Positions 27,714 through 39,507 of a stretch of DNA of 64,000 nt are shown one piece after another (position 1 is the first letter of the stretch; the number at the start of each line of letters is the position of its first letter). Source of the DNA: Rhynchonema sp. JSB1_4 (taxonomy: Eukaryota; Nematoda; Chromadorea; Monhysterida; Xyalidae). Below the pieces are notes generated by a model. That model had not been told where the DNA came from. It was given only the letters and a program-made list of their open reading frames with translations, and did no database searches. The stretch covers positions 1-64,000 of the forward strand of contig JASAMV010001689.1 in the NCBI GenBank assembly GCA_030248065.1, given 5' to 3'. Made by a program: the position numbers and the translations under genes.

Positions 27714-30700
27714 TCATATCCTGAGCCAGAGCATGATGAGTGCAAGTGTGAGCAGCGATGTGGTGAATGTAGAGGACGCTGCACCGTCCACACTCGTGTC
27801 GTCATTTAGATATTGACTGTTGGCACTGCGCGCCGATGGAGACTTTTTGGCTGCAGTGGACACAAACAATTATGCGAGAAACAATTATCACCGATTGCAG
27901 AGAGATAAATGTTGGCTAATTGGTTAGTCGTCCACGCATATCGTCAACCCTGGTCGTCAACGCACCCCAATATTATAATTGCTCGCGCCTTTTTAGGACA
28001 TTGTTGGTCTGGCTATGCGTTTACGATCAGCATTGACAATTTGTGTTAATGACCAAACAGATTTTGAAACTATTACGTAATTGATGTGAGACTCACTGCC
28101 AGTGGTGTGTTTGACGTGCGACGTTGGGTAGCTGCCCCAGCCGACCGAGTTCTGCGCCCGAACTTGTATCAAATAGGCCGTGTCCGGCTCCACATCCTCA
28201 ATCACGTACTGCGACTCCCAGTCATATTTGCTGTTCACCACTTGGGTGGCTGGAAATTAATCTTTTCCAGAAAAATGTCAGTTGTGTCGTTTTTTGCACA
28301 GCGAACAGCCCCATGCAGGTAGTAGTTGTCGAGTTTGGGCCAAATTTGCTGATATTCACTTTTTATAAAATATGATGGATCTTTTTGCTATATCATTTTT
28401 CTGAGTGGCGCTTTGCAACATGAAAAAAACTGGGCGTGCTTCGTCCACCCAGACAGTCGGTACTCACTTGGCAGCGTCTTGGTGACTTTGTTCCATTTGT
28501 CAGCACCGTTCTTTTGCCAGAGAATCTCATAGGACAGTGGTTTCTCACTCGACTTCACCGTCCACAACAGCGTAATGTGCGAACCGTAGCTGCCAACCAC
28601 CTGTATGCTCGCCGGACCGGGACGACCTGAACAATGTGTACAGTCTAACCTGTTTATAGTCGCACTCGCACGCACCAGTCTTGTTCATATTCGGTCACGA
28701 TTACACGAATATTCACTGCTTTGTGCAGTTCTGCATGGAAACCAAAATATCATCCAAAATACTCACTACAAATCAGGGCACTATGCAGAGGGCACACTGT
28801 ACAAGAATTAGAACTGAAACATCATGTCGAGCATTGTAAGAGCACCTGACACATGTATCTCGCGTTGGTCACTGCCCATGCTGTTGTGCACGCGACAGGT
28901 GTACGTGCCGTAGTCGTTGTCGGTCACGTTCAGGAACTCAAGGATCGTTTGCGTCGGACTCTGGTACAGACGCTTGCTGGGGTTCGACCACTGAAATGCT
29001 ACAGGCATTTGGCATCGAGCCAACTATTGATCAACACTGGCCTAAAGATTCAATTTAGGGACTTTTTTCATGAAACATTAGACGTCAGCTTCAAATCGAT
29101 TGCTGCTCCTCTAATGCTTACATCGACAGTGAATCCATGCGACATCCATTGTGCCTGTCCGGCTGGTTGTGCCTCGTATTCGCAACTGATGTTCAATCGA
29201 TCACCCGGCAGTGCGACCACGTATTCACTCGCCGTGTTCACTTTGGGCTTGACTGAAACATCAACATCATACTGTAGATCAACGTTGACTTTAAAGGGTG
29301 TGTCGAACGTGTAGCATGGTGCTGTCGCGTGAATGATTGTGATGAAGGAAACATATGAGCGAACCACACCAACATGAGCTCGATTTCGCAGCTGACAGAC
29401 ACCACCTTCGAAATCGGGCTTGTGTTGGTGTAGTTTGCCTTTACACATTAATCTCTGGAGAGACGAAGTGCGTAAAAGCTGTGAAATTAATTTTTCTGCA
29501 TCTAGTGTTCAGGAAGTACAAGTGGAAAATGCATAAAATACAACCTGGAAGATAATTTACGACAGAGATAATTCGTTGTTTTAATACGAAGCGTGCAATT
29601 TAAAGAAATGTAAGCGCACAACCAAACCAAGACAAACGAAAGCACACGTGCAGAACATTGAAACTCACAGTCTGGTTTTCCATTTGGAGCTGAAAAGTCC
29701 AAATTCTGTTAATCCATGCAGGGGATCATTTTCATGATAATCATGCCTTTTAGAACATCATCGCTTGCAAAGTCAGTTATTTTGGTTTAACTTCTTTCAT
29801 CAAACTAATCAACAAACTCATAATTTTGTTGCAAACATTCCTGCATATGATCCATGCCAATGGGTTAGTAACAAGTTGAGTTTCATCCTAAATTTCGGTG
29901 ATCCCCATATCATGATAAACTTGTTGTTGTTTCCCGTGTTGTAGCATAGCGCGCGCTATAAGTCCTCACTATATCCGGAATGTTACGGTATGTTAAAGCA
30001 CGCGCTTTGCTAATATACACAGGAATCAGTGTTAGTATACATCTTAACATGTACGCAATTCAAGCGATCGCACTCACAATGCACGACCACCATGATGTCG
30101 GCGGTGGCGGCCGGTTCGATACCATTCGATGCAGTGCACCTGTACGTGGCTTCGTGCTCTTTGCTCGCTTGTGGGAAGAACAGTGTCTTGTCACGCCGTT
30201 CAGTGCGACCATCCGCTAGCGGGCTGCCGTCCTGCAATTCATACGAACGCGATTGTACAATGTGTAGATACAGGTCGTTCTTGTACATGGAATGAAGATG
30301 TATTGTGTTGGGATCAGGGTCTGAGATTTGACGATGCGTGGGGTGCGTGCGTGGGTGGGATCATGTAAGGTGCACAATGATTCCAATTCCACATAGCCTT
30401 TGATGTCCAACTAAAGTATAACGTCTAATGAAGTCCGCACCCCAGACCACAGTGCTAGCAAAGAGCATGTGCGGTCCAATGTTTCGTTTCCAAATGTTGC
30501 TGCAGGGCCCTGTCTCCGTTTTGGATCGCTATTTGGTCGTCTCTTTCAGAAGAAAGAACGAAATGCGTCTGCTATGCACATGTTAAGAAATATGGTTCTC
30601 CCCATAGTCTCATTTTCGCGATCAAAGCTCACATGACACCGCTGGTCGCAACCATATTGATTGATGCCTATCTGCCGCAGTTGGCAGTTATTTATAGCTT

Positions 30701-33700
30701 GTCAGCTGCCATGTATCACTTTACGGATGCCCATTCTGATCCCGACAACAGACCGAACGCATTTGCACTGTGTTCATGTTCAAAACCAACCCCCCCCCCC
30801 CCCAAAGTCTAATTGGGCGGTTCACATGCGAGACAGCAGTGATCGAACACATGAAACCCAAGCCATGAACTACGAAACTAGTGCAAAACACGTAAATTGC
30901 AATGTGATGTCTGTTCACTTTATCATTTTATGCGTGTGCCAAAGTGAAAATATTTCGATGTTCGCAAGGCCCCTTGAGGCCAGAAATTAGGAAGTGGTCA
31001 GAATTCGTGCTCTCAAATTAGCATGCGCCCGCATATCGTTTAGCTGTGATGGTGCGTTTACGTAATTAGGCGCTTGACCAGCATAACGACCAGAGACCGA
31101 CTTTGGGTGGCAAAATCAGCCCATAATCTTGGTTCGGCAAATGACACAGACTACGGTTGACATATCAGGCGAAAACGTATGAGGAAGAACTGAACACTTC
31201 AGCATCTGCCAAAATGTTACAAAGTTCAGGAACGAAAAAATGAAACATCACCAATAGCGTTACCTGTTTGGTCCAGACCACCGTTGGCATTGGATTGCCG
31301 CGAGCCTTGCATTCCACTCGCAGATTGTCGCCTGGCCGAATTGTGTAGGGGTTCTTGTCCGGCAACAGGGTGATTGATGGCGGCACTGAAACATCAGGTG
31401 GTTGGGTGGAGTCATGCTTCACTGGGCATTGGTTTTTGTTTGGTTTCACGAGCTTGAACGGTTGATGTTTGTACTGTATATGAATCGACAAACCGCGTGT
31501 CCCCAACCACATACATAACAACAAAATCATTCTTCAATCTGCAGCATCAATGCATAAATGCTCACAAATGCCCCAGGGCTGTAGACCGTGTTCGGTGGTT
31601 GAATATCTGTGTGTGCAACGAACGCTAACCACCTGTGCTTGTGATTTGGACAAAGAGTAAAATGCGTGCGTGAACTTATAGGGACACTCTACATGCGCAT
31701 GAATGCATTTGAACATGATGACTCTTCCTTGTGTTGCTTGATTCAAGACATTGTGTTTCGGTTCGAAGCTCTGATGTTTTGAACAGCAACCGATCTGATT
31801 CGAGGCACTTTGTACCAGGAGAGAATTACGTGCGCACATGACAGCATCCGAAAAATGTGTCATCACTGTATTCGCAATTGAGTCATGAAAGCAGGGATGG
31901 ACAGGTGCACTGTAAACAGATGTCTATCTCATGATGAATGGATCGCATTGTCCAGTGAACTTGTTTGAAGGATCGATTTAGATGCACCTACAGTACGTCT
32001 TCACTTCACCATAACATATTCACATCACATCAGTAAAATTATCTGCCTGGTCGATAAACATGAAAGTTCAAATCTTATCGGTTCAAGCGTAAATCCAACT
32101 CGTTGCACATAATCTCATGGCGTCTATTTTCATTGCCATTTGGCACTTCCCAAAACCGAACGAATGACTTTATGTTAGCCAAAACATAAATGTTGTTGCA
32201 AAACATGCTATGTAATGCATCGCGCTTGCCACAAATACAACACACAACATGTACCTTGAACAGTGAGGTGATGTTTCAATTCCATTATGGGTTCGGTGGT
32301 GACGGCGCATGTGTACAAACCGCTGTCGTACGGCTCAACGTTGTCAATCTGAAAGCAATAATTGGGGATTACGGTAGATGGTGCGTGACTGTTGACCCCA
32401 AATGTTATCCAACAGCGAGGCGTTGAATCGCAGGGTTGAATCAGCCACATTACTTTGCTGTTTGTTTTGAGATGTCAGTCGGTCCACACCTAAGGCCTGC
32501 TAAGTAAATTGGTTGGATGGTGTTTCAGCAGTTCATGGCCACCTTTTGTCCGCTGGTACTGCTGGGCAGGGTTGGAAAAAAAAATTTTTTTAAACAAGTT
32601 TTTTAAAAAAAAAATTTTTTTTTAAAGTCTCAGATTCGGGGAAATTTTACCAAATTTGCCTAAAAAACGCGCAAAATCGCGAAAAAATGCAACTTTAATT
32701 GACAAGTCACTTTTGTGACTTGGTTTGCATCACTTATGAAGGGTGTTTACGTCATTTCGATGCGATCCAACAGTCTGTGCTTGTTATGGACCTATGATTG
32801 CTGCTCTGTGGTATCAGACACAACGGTTTGTGGTCGAATAAGCAAGATTCACTCATAAACCATACAGAATTGAGAATATAAGCTGCAGAAATATTTGTCG
32901 GGTCGCTGAATCAGTCGTATATGACCGACCCGATGGGGTATGACATCAAAGTACCATGTAAGTACATGCATACTGTGTCTCATGTATCACGGGGAGGTAT
33001 AATAACATCATTTGGGGCATCTTAGATACCAAATACATGCCCCAAAAGTGATTTTGTGAAGAAAATTTTTCGACCCTTGAGAAAAAATGACAAAAAATAA
33101 CCCCCAAAAAGGCCATTTTTGGACGTTTTAGAACATTTTGTTCCCCCGAAAATTAAAAAAAATTTTTTTTAAATTTCTTCAAGAACCTTTTTTAAAAAAA
33201 ATTAAAAAAAAAATTTTTTTTGCCCAACCCTGGTTGAATGGACAGAAAATGAACAACTTTTACGCTGGTCCGAATTGCCTAGTGAGAATAGCAGATCTCA
33301 AAATGTTCAACGGTCACGTGACCAAAGCAGATCCGATTGAACAGTCCACACGCACGCATCTCATCAACCCATGACAGATGACATGGATGAATGCGCTGTG
33401 TGGCATGTATCTGGCCGTTTCAACCAGTTTTCACAGACGTGCGGTGCACCAGGTCATCGTCAGTGCGAAGGCACCAGATGGCCTAAGCCTGTGCGTGTCA
33501 ATGTACGAACATGCAGATCCCATTGTTGATCGTTGTTGTGCACAATGCGCAGTCGTTGGTCGGACTCCATCGGGTCGCTGTTCACGAACAACACACGTGG
33601 CTCGTTGTTGCCCTCGATCTTCTGCCACATCACTGGCAGATCTGCAATGTTGCCATTGCCAGAAATACGGTCCAATCCGCATACATTCTTGGACTGTGCG

Positions 33701-34316
33701 AAATACAATAATCTATGTAGCATTGGCAGATGCCTTTGACCAAGTCTGGCATCAAAGCGTGTATCTAAGGCGGCCTTCACAATGCATGCGGGTTGCGGGT
33801 TGCGGGCCACATGGGCCCGCAACCCGCACTGTGCATTGTGAAGACACAAGAAATGCGGGTTGCGGGTCGCGGATTGCGGGCCGAGCCCCCACGCAGTGTC
33901 CTTCACATAGCAGCGTGCGGGTTGTGGGTTCGATTTCGTCTCTGACGACTGGCCCGGATCACCTAAGCTGTCAGGCGTTACGGGCCGAAACAGCAACGTG
34001 TCACTGGTCTTGCGCAAAGGCGTGCCCTCAAAGCACCTTACCGTCAGAGTCTGTTTTTCATTTCCACCGGTGCAAACGGTGCGTTAGTCGACGTTCGACA
34101 CACCCTTTAATCATGCTCCGAATGTATTCAAAATCTAACATACGAAAGTGTTTGCCAACCTCCGACATTCTGCACGGAGCAGGGCAGCGTGACCGATTGT
34201 CCCTTCCTGATCTTCATCGATCCGTCGCCCATCATGAATCGGGGTTGTTTGTTCTCGGCCTGACTCTGTGACACGCTCAGCGCCGTCAACAGGGACACCA
34301 GCACAAAACCGGCCAT
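27714..34316 (-). CDS. Klingon/Lachesin-type GPI-anchored Ig adhesion protein (3 Ig + FN3), 10 exons, 460 aa
   Basis: Exons: 34316-34160, 33641-33511, 32348-32255, 31385-31264, 30231-30078, 29252-29122, 28990-28846, 28626-28468, 28249-28097, 27850-27714. Every junction is GT-AG and every phase closes (1383 bases, 460 residues plus TGA). The signal peptide is 1-20, starting at the ATG at 34316; the upstream TTG is not used. Ig1 has Cys46, Trp58 and Cys110 (DSGLYTC). Ig2 has Cys153, Trp165 and Cys200 (EATYRC). Ig3 has Cys243, Trp255 and Cys295 (DYGTYTC). One fibronectin III domain spans about 312-412. The C-terminus (about 437-460, DGAASS then SLLTLALIMLWLRI) is a GPI signal with no cytoplasmic tail. 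Sequons are at N240 and N284. Three Ig plus one FN3 plus GPI is the plan of Drosophila Klingon and Wrapper; the Ig1 sequence LPCSVQN..DLPVMW is Lachesin-like. Such proteins sit on the outer membrane leaflet and mediate homophilic or heterophilic adhesion in neurons, glia or epithelia. Which paralogue this is remains open. Confidence 0.93.
32567..33232. mobile_element. hAT-like MITE in intron 2 of the Ig gene
   Basis: The ends are inverted: CAGGGTTGG followed by A9T7 at 32567, and the complement ending CCAACCCTG at 33232. Both ends continue into long A/T blocks (AAAAAATTTTTT), and the roughly 660-bp interior has no coding frame. CAGGG-type termini are typical of hAT elements. I do not find an 8-bp target duplication (flanks ctgctggg and gttgaatg), so the insertion is old or the class is uncertain. 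Confidence 0.7.
33248..33275. repeat. Single copy of the 'ATGAACAACTTTTACGCTGG' repeat
   Basis: This 26-base word is also found as a 26-bp inverted pair at 53691-53755. Here it lies alone, immediately outside the CAGGGTTGG element. Confidence 0.5.
33412..33487 (-). repeat. Dispersed intronic repeat, copy K
   Basis: Over about 70 bases it aligns with the copy at 63281-63382. Shared blocks are GTTTTCACAGACG, GCGGTGC..CCAGG, AGTGCGAA and CACC..ATGGCC. A GGTGC...GCACC stem is kept in place. It ends about 24 bases from the 5' splice site of exon 2 (33511) of the Ig gene. Confidence 0.6.
33769..33925. mobile_element. TTCACAATGC-family foldback with GCGGGTTGCGGG arms
   Basis: It starts TAA|GGCGGCCTTCACAATGCATG, the same terminus as the 48353 and 53847 copies. 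The arm repeats are GCGGGTTGCGGG instead of GCGTTTGCGC. A near-perfect hairpin (12-bp GCGGGTTGCGGG stem) runs to about 33845, and a second degenerate array follows to about 33925. The right terminus is degraded. It sits in intron 1 of the Ig gene, 128 bases upstream of exon 2, and is strongly GC-rich. Confidence 0.65.
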
Positions 34317-37300
34317 CTTGCTCCAACTTGAAATATTGTCCAAATTATTGTAATATTGAGCAGCAAGCTTGAGTTCAGTGACTGCAAGTTTCTGAAATGA
34401 AACAGTGCGATGTATTCAAGATGCCTTGTAACTGTTCATGACAGTAAATTAACCGCATTATCGATGCGATCAGAAGTTATCGCACCGTGGGGGTGTGCAC
34501 ACAAACCACGAAAATAGTAAACTTTTAATGACACATGCAGTCTGCAAAAACTAAACCACCAGAAATGCGTGTAAATGCGAATAAAATGTGGCGCAGCGGT
34601 TGCATAGTTAAACAGCTCCATGATGTAAATCACGTGTAATGTACCTCATTAAATCCGGGCACGGGCTGATGTGTGTAACGCGACACGAGGAAAAAGGACA
34701 GAAACAAAAATAAAGTTCAGCCTGCAAGCGGCACAACACTGGATACCTAGTGTGGTTGGCTGAAGCATGGGTGATTACACGAACAGGTATGTAACAGCGT
34801 TGACAGAATATGCGTTCCAGTTTCGGTCATGGTAACTACATGCTATCAAAATTTATTCAATTTTTACTCTTTCCAAAGTAATGTTGAAGAGTGCTCAAGC
34901 ATATTTTTTACATACAGCATTGGCACGCAGAGCATTTGGCATGCGGATACATGGCAGAACATTTCGGTGTTTTTTAATGTTTTTGAAATTGAGCATAGAA
35001 ACTGGGCGCACTTGTGAACGCGTGAGCTGTATGCAATGCAATGCACGTGAAACACTGAAATTGTTTTGATAGCCAGTTCCCGTCTTATTTTGGAATGAAC
35101 GCAACGAATAACCGCAAACCAGCGCAGCAATTACTGCCGGTCTGTCACCGAAGTGCAAACAAGACTTCAACAATGCTGAAAATTGCAAGTATGTATACGG
35201 CCAATTTCAGACTGACTCAGCACGATAAAAAATTCGAACAAAAGCAAAAAAAAAAAAGAGCACCACAAAAACGAAAAAAAAAGAAAAAAAAAAAAAAAAC
35301 CCCCGACCCCCATACGCTGATACACGGACCATTTTTCATGTTTTTGTCTTCCAAATGTCAATTTTAAAAGCGATACGCAAATTGAAGCTCTATCGATGAC
35401 AGTTGTAGCAACCGAAGTTGATGGACCCAGAAACGACACAGCAGTGGCAATGTTCTGGAAGACCAACATAACAAAATGTTATCCTCGTACGCGAACACGC
35501 AGAAAACTGTAACGAACAGCCAAAAAAACTCAGCAGAAAAAAGTTTCGAACCAGTCGGTAGGTTATCAAATTAAGGCATAGTTAGCTGGATATTGAACCG
35601 TGTCTGGCACGGTTTGCTGGACGTACACTTTTTGATGAAAAATAAATCGCAGAAAGAAAGCATGGGTCGCGCGCAGAATTTCATTAGTCTTTTTTTGTGG
35701 CGAAACCATACGCTGCATTCTTTCTGTGCAGACTTGATGTGGCCCAAGCCTGCTGCCTGTATTATAGAGTACAACAACTGGTGTTTTGAGTACACCTTGA
35801 TCACGTAAAGGAACGCTGATAGCACAATGGCACAGTTGCTCCATTATTGACGACAGCGTGTTTGGGCTGCAACATTCACCAAAGATAAAGTTTACACTCA
35901 CGAATCCCAAACTTGGCGCAAGAACAAACATTGAAATGGTCAACATAATGAAGGTACATCTGGGTGAGTAATGTGACAAGTTCGAACACTGTGCACATAG
36001 TCGACCAAAGGAACATGAGACTGAACGTGTCAGGTGAGACAAAACGTGTTTTTCCTAAAATTCACAAAACTACCAGAAAAGTTATCCACGCACGAAACGA
36101 CGAAAGTATGAACACAGCCAATCACACGCACTTTCTGACGGTCTGGTCAATCGTGCAAAGTGGATGGTGCTGATTTTAGCACTTTACGCTGAGATATACA
36201 TAATTTGAAAACAGTAGTAGTACCTAAACGTGTGCCTAGGTGTAAAACACAGCAAAATCGGGTGTGACAGGGCGGATTGAATGTATTTGCGGCAAAATCG
36301 TGCGTGCGTCTCCGAGAGAGTGCGAGCACACGCTGAGACACGGATTTGCAGCGACGATGAAATATGCGCACTGAAAATGCGAAAAGAGAGAAAATGGAGA
36401 TATTTCATATTCACGCGCGCCCAGCCAAACAACACGGCTGGTGGTCACTCAGCGACAAGTAGTACAGACTAGTCGGTTTGTTGGGTACCGGAATAGACAC
36501 GACAGGTCACTTGTGCGTGGGACCCAAGTTGCACATGTCAGGGCATAAAGATGGGTATATGGGTGGTCGTGGTCACTCCGGTCCACTCACATGTACGCAC
36601 ATTTGATGAATTTTACATTCTATTAGTTCGTAAACTTTTGAAATTGTGTTTGCGAGAACAGACGCAAATCAAGCAGCAGGTAATGTGCGTCCACCAAATA
36701 AACACAGTCATCATCATTATGGTTTTCGGTCGGGACCTGAGACTGGAAATGTAGGTCAACGTTTTGAACCACTTCTGCCTGAACAGTAGCTTGAATAAAA
36801 AAACCCTTTTTCAACTCAAAAGGACAACAAAAGATCCAATATAGTTTGGCAACAAAATATTTCGCAAACTAACAACGGCATGTCGAAAACAGGATCATCA
36901 TGCGTTGCCGTATCGCATCCACAGCACACGCTGACCAAAACAACCTCAAAACATGACGATAACGTATTGCTTTGAATTGGCCAAATTTACAAGTTCCAGT
37001 TTACCACAGTGCTTGAGCGGGTTGTTTATGGTCTAGTAGCTCGTCATTGTTTGACAATATGGAGCAAAAAAGGGTAGTAAAAGTGGCGTAAATATGATGT
37101 ATTATACTTTAGTATGTGTTGTTGTGGCTTAAACCTGAAAATTGCCACGCTCGCGAACAAAAAAACGTGTGACCATTTGAGGAAAGCAGAAAAGTTGCTG
37201 AATAGCTGGCCGAAATAATGTGTACGTCACTATAAAGTTTGCTCGCCGCAATACTATGGTTTATATTTTACGCCGTACAACTTCTTCTCACAGCAGCCCT

Positions 37301-39234
37301 GTAAAAAAGGAGCGCAAACAGCATAAAATCTCACGGCACCAGGTCATCTAAAAGTGGTGTGACTGCCGTGAAAGAAAAAAGTGGCTAAAAATGGCCATCA
37401 AGTATTGTCTGCTCAATAAACACGTGGTGAACGACTATTTTGGAACGAAATTACACGGCAGTGTCGCGTGTTAAAACAGTGTCTTGTCGTAAAAACACCG
37501 CATATTAAACCAAAACATGGCTATAGTAAACCTATTTTACAACGCAGGAAAAAAAACTTTTGCGATCTCAGAGAAAAAAAAGACACTATAAAACAAGTCT
37601 ATAGCGGGAGTGGTGCAGAAAGACGAAAAACACGTTTTATGAGAGAATATTGAAAGTTTATATTATTTTGCGCATAAAGAAATCAGAGATGGCAAAGATA
37701 AAAATCGGCAGCGCAATGTGAATGAAAATGATACCAAGATACCAAACATTGATACCAAGTGCATACCGCTCGAAGCTCGAGAGACAGGCCCGTTTCTGGG
37801 TGCACTCATCTTTCTTTGCAGAGAAGGGCAGGCGTACGGAAGAAATTTTCATAATAAAAATATGAAAGTCGTTTTTAGAACGGAAACAAAAGTGATAAAA
37901 GTTGCGAACACGAGAGAATGACAGATGGCTGGGTTGCGCATCAGTAACGAAAGAGTATGACCTTTCTCTGGCTCGAACCCAGTAATTTGCAGGTCGCAAA
38001 ACGAGCACATCTGCGCACACGAGATGTTGTTGAATTTTGCGTTTTGAGATCATTCCGTGTCAAAAATGACAGCGTGTTGCAAAAATGTACACCTGTAGTT
38101 TATAAAGCTCATCTGGTCTCGTGAACCATCAAACCTGGTGCCAGATGCCACACACCCTGAGTGAACTGAGTTTTTCGTTCGGTACAATTTCACCCAGAGT
38201 GATCTATAACGCTCACGGAACGATAAACTTTTACCACAATCGGCGAGCCATAACCGCAAGCCGGTAACACCGTAAAAGCAAAGTGCAACCTGTTGTAGGT
38301 TTATGTACAGTAAGCAGTAGCCCAAAATTGAATGCCAAATTACCAAAACGCACGTGTGTGCGTTGTGGCCTCTGGTCTGGCATTTGAACTGACGCCTGTG
38401 CATATTGACAAGGCAATAAGTGATCTTTGGAATCAGCCTTCTGGAAAATCGAATACATTTGAACACCGGCTAAACGTACCCGGGTAACGGTAACATATTT
38501 GCATGCCATTTTGTGTCTGAAAGCTCATAGCCCAGAGCTCATAACACAGCAGTGTTGTGAAGCAAAACCTGAAAACAATGTGCTGGTGCAAAGACAAAGC
38601 ACCGGGTCATTTGGGACATTTTGTAGTACGATATAGTAACTGCGTGGCAGGGCTCGAAGATCCAGGCAGCAAAAGCGTGTTGAATCAGAAAATATGGGAT
38701 ATTAGTGGTCATTCTGAGCGTCTTCTGGGTCCGACGATTGCCCTAACACGTCGAAATGATAGGTCATCGATTTATTAAACCTGCTGCTTTCTGTGATCTC
38801 TGATCGACTTGATGGGTACTGGTATAGGTCGGGGCTGGACACCATGGTGTAAAGCTGCACCCTTGACTTGGATAATTATGGTGCTCGGCGGATCAAGGAA
38901 GGATAAACACAAACACTCAAATTACAATTATGTGCGCGTGAATGGAGCCGAACAAAACAAGCGAGTCGTTATAAGAAAGAGGAAAGGCCGAATCTTGCTG
39001 CTCTGCTCCCTCGGGGGTGTTGACTGCTTGCTCATTTTTCACACCGCAAAGCAGTGAAACATGAAATATGGCTGACTGACCGTTTCACTTCTGTTCAACA
39101 TCTGCGCAGCAGAAAGGCTGGCACAAATCTAAATCTGTGCTACATAACCGGTTACAGTACCTAATTGAGGACATTATTTAGATGGAATAATATTTGATGG
39201 CGATAAGAGCAATGGTTTTACAGTATTATGCAGC
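34317..39234. other. Intergenic, no gene seen
   Basis: This is upstream of the Ig gene, so its promoter should lie near the left side, but I see no clear TATA box or initiator. An A-rich low-complexity block followed by CCCCC lies at about 35246-35305. No open frame resembles a known protein. Confidence 0.45.
35246..35305. repeat. A-rich low-complexity tract
   Basis: Long runs of A interrupted by G and C, ending AAAAAACCCCCGACCCCC. It could be a decayed retroposon tail or simple slippage. No element body is attached. Confidence 0.6.
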
Positions 39235-39507
39235 TATAGTAAGTTTCTAATTTCATTGCCTCACGCATTCTTACAGACGCATGGAAACTCCCGTTCGAAG
39301 TCGAAGCAGGCAACAAGCTCAACACACAGCGAACAAGCCACGCAGCTGACGCACACAGCTTGTGTGGCTGAAACATTCGAAACGCACACGAGACAGCCGC
39401 GTGGCTTGTTGACTGTGTGTTGAGCTTGTTGCCTGCCTCGACTTCGAACGGGAGTTTCCCTGCGTCTGTAAGAATGCGTGAGGCAATGAAATTAGAAATT
39501 TACTATA
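39235..39507. mobile_element. 273-bp TA-flanked foldback (Tc1/mariner-like MITE)
   Basis: The arms are about 118 bp and nearly identical. The left starts TATAGTAAGTTTCTAATTTC and the right ends with its complement GAAATTAGAAATTTACTATA. The loop is only about 40 bases. A TA dinucleotide lies at both ends, as expected for Tc1/mariner-type insertion. No coding capacity. Confidence 0.85.

Noticed and set aside
33460..34017. 185-codon minus-strand open frame
   Set aside because: It reads through the 3' part of intron 1, including the foldback, then exon 2, then intron 2. Only 33641-33511 is coding, as the splice phases show.
34317..34343. Start of the Ig protein at TTG 34343
   Set aside because: The ATG at 34316 starts a good signal peptide directly; the upstream codons are not hydrophobic and have no ATG.
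37960..38060. Second tRNA-like GGGTTCGAGCC on the minus strand
   Set aside because: A short stem forms only with the wrong loop register, and there is no A box upstream.
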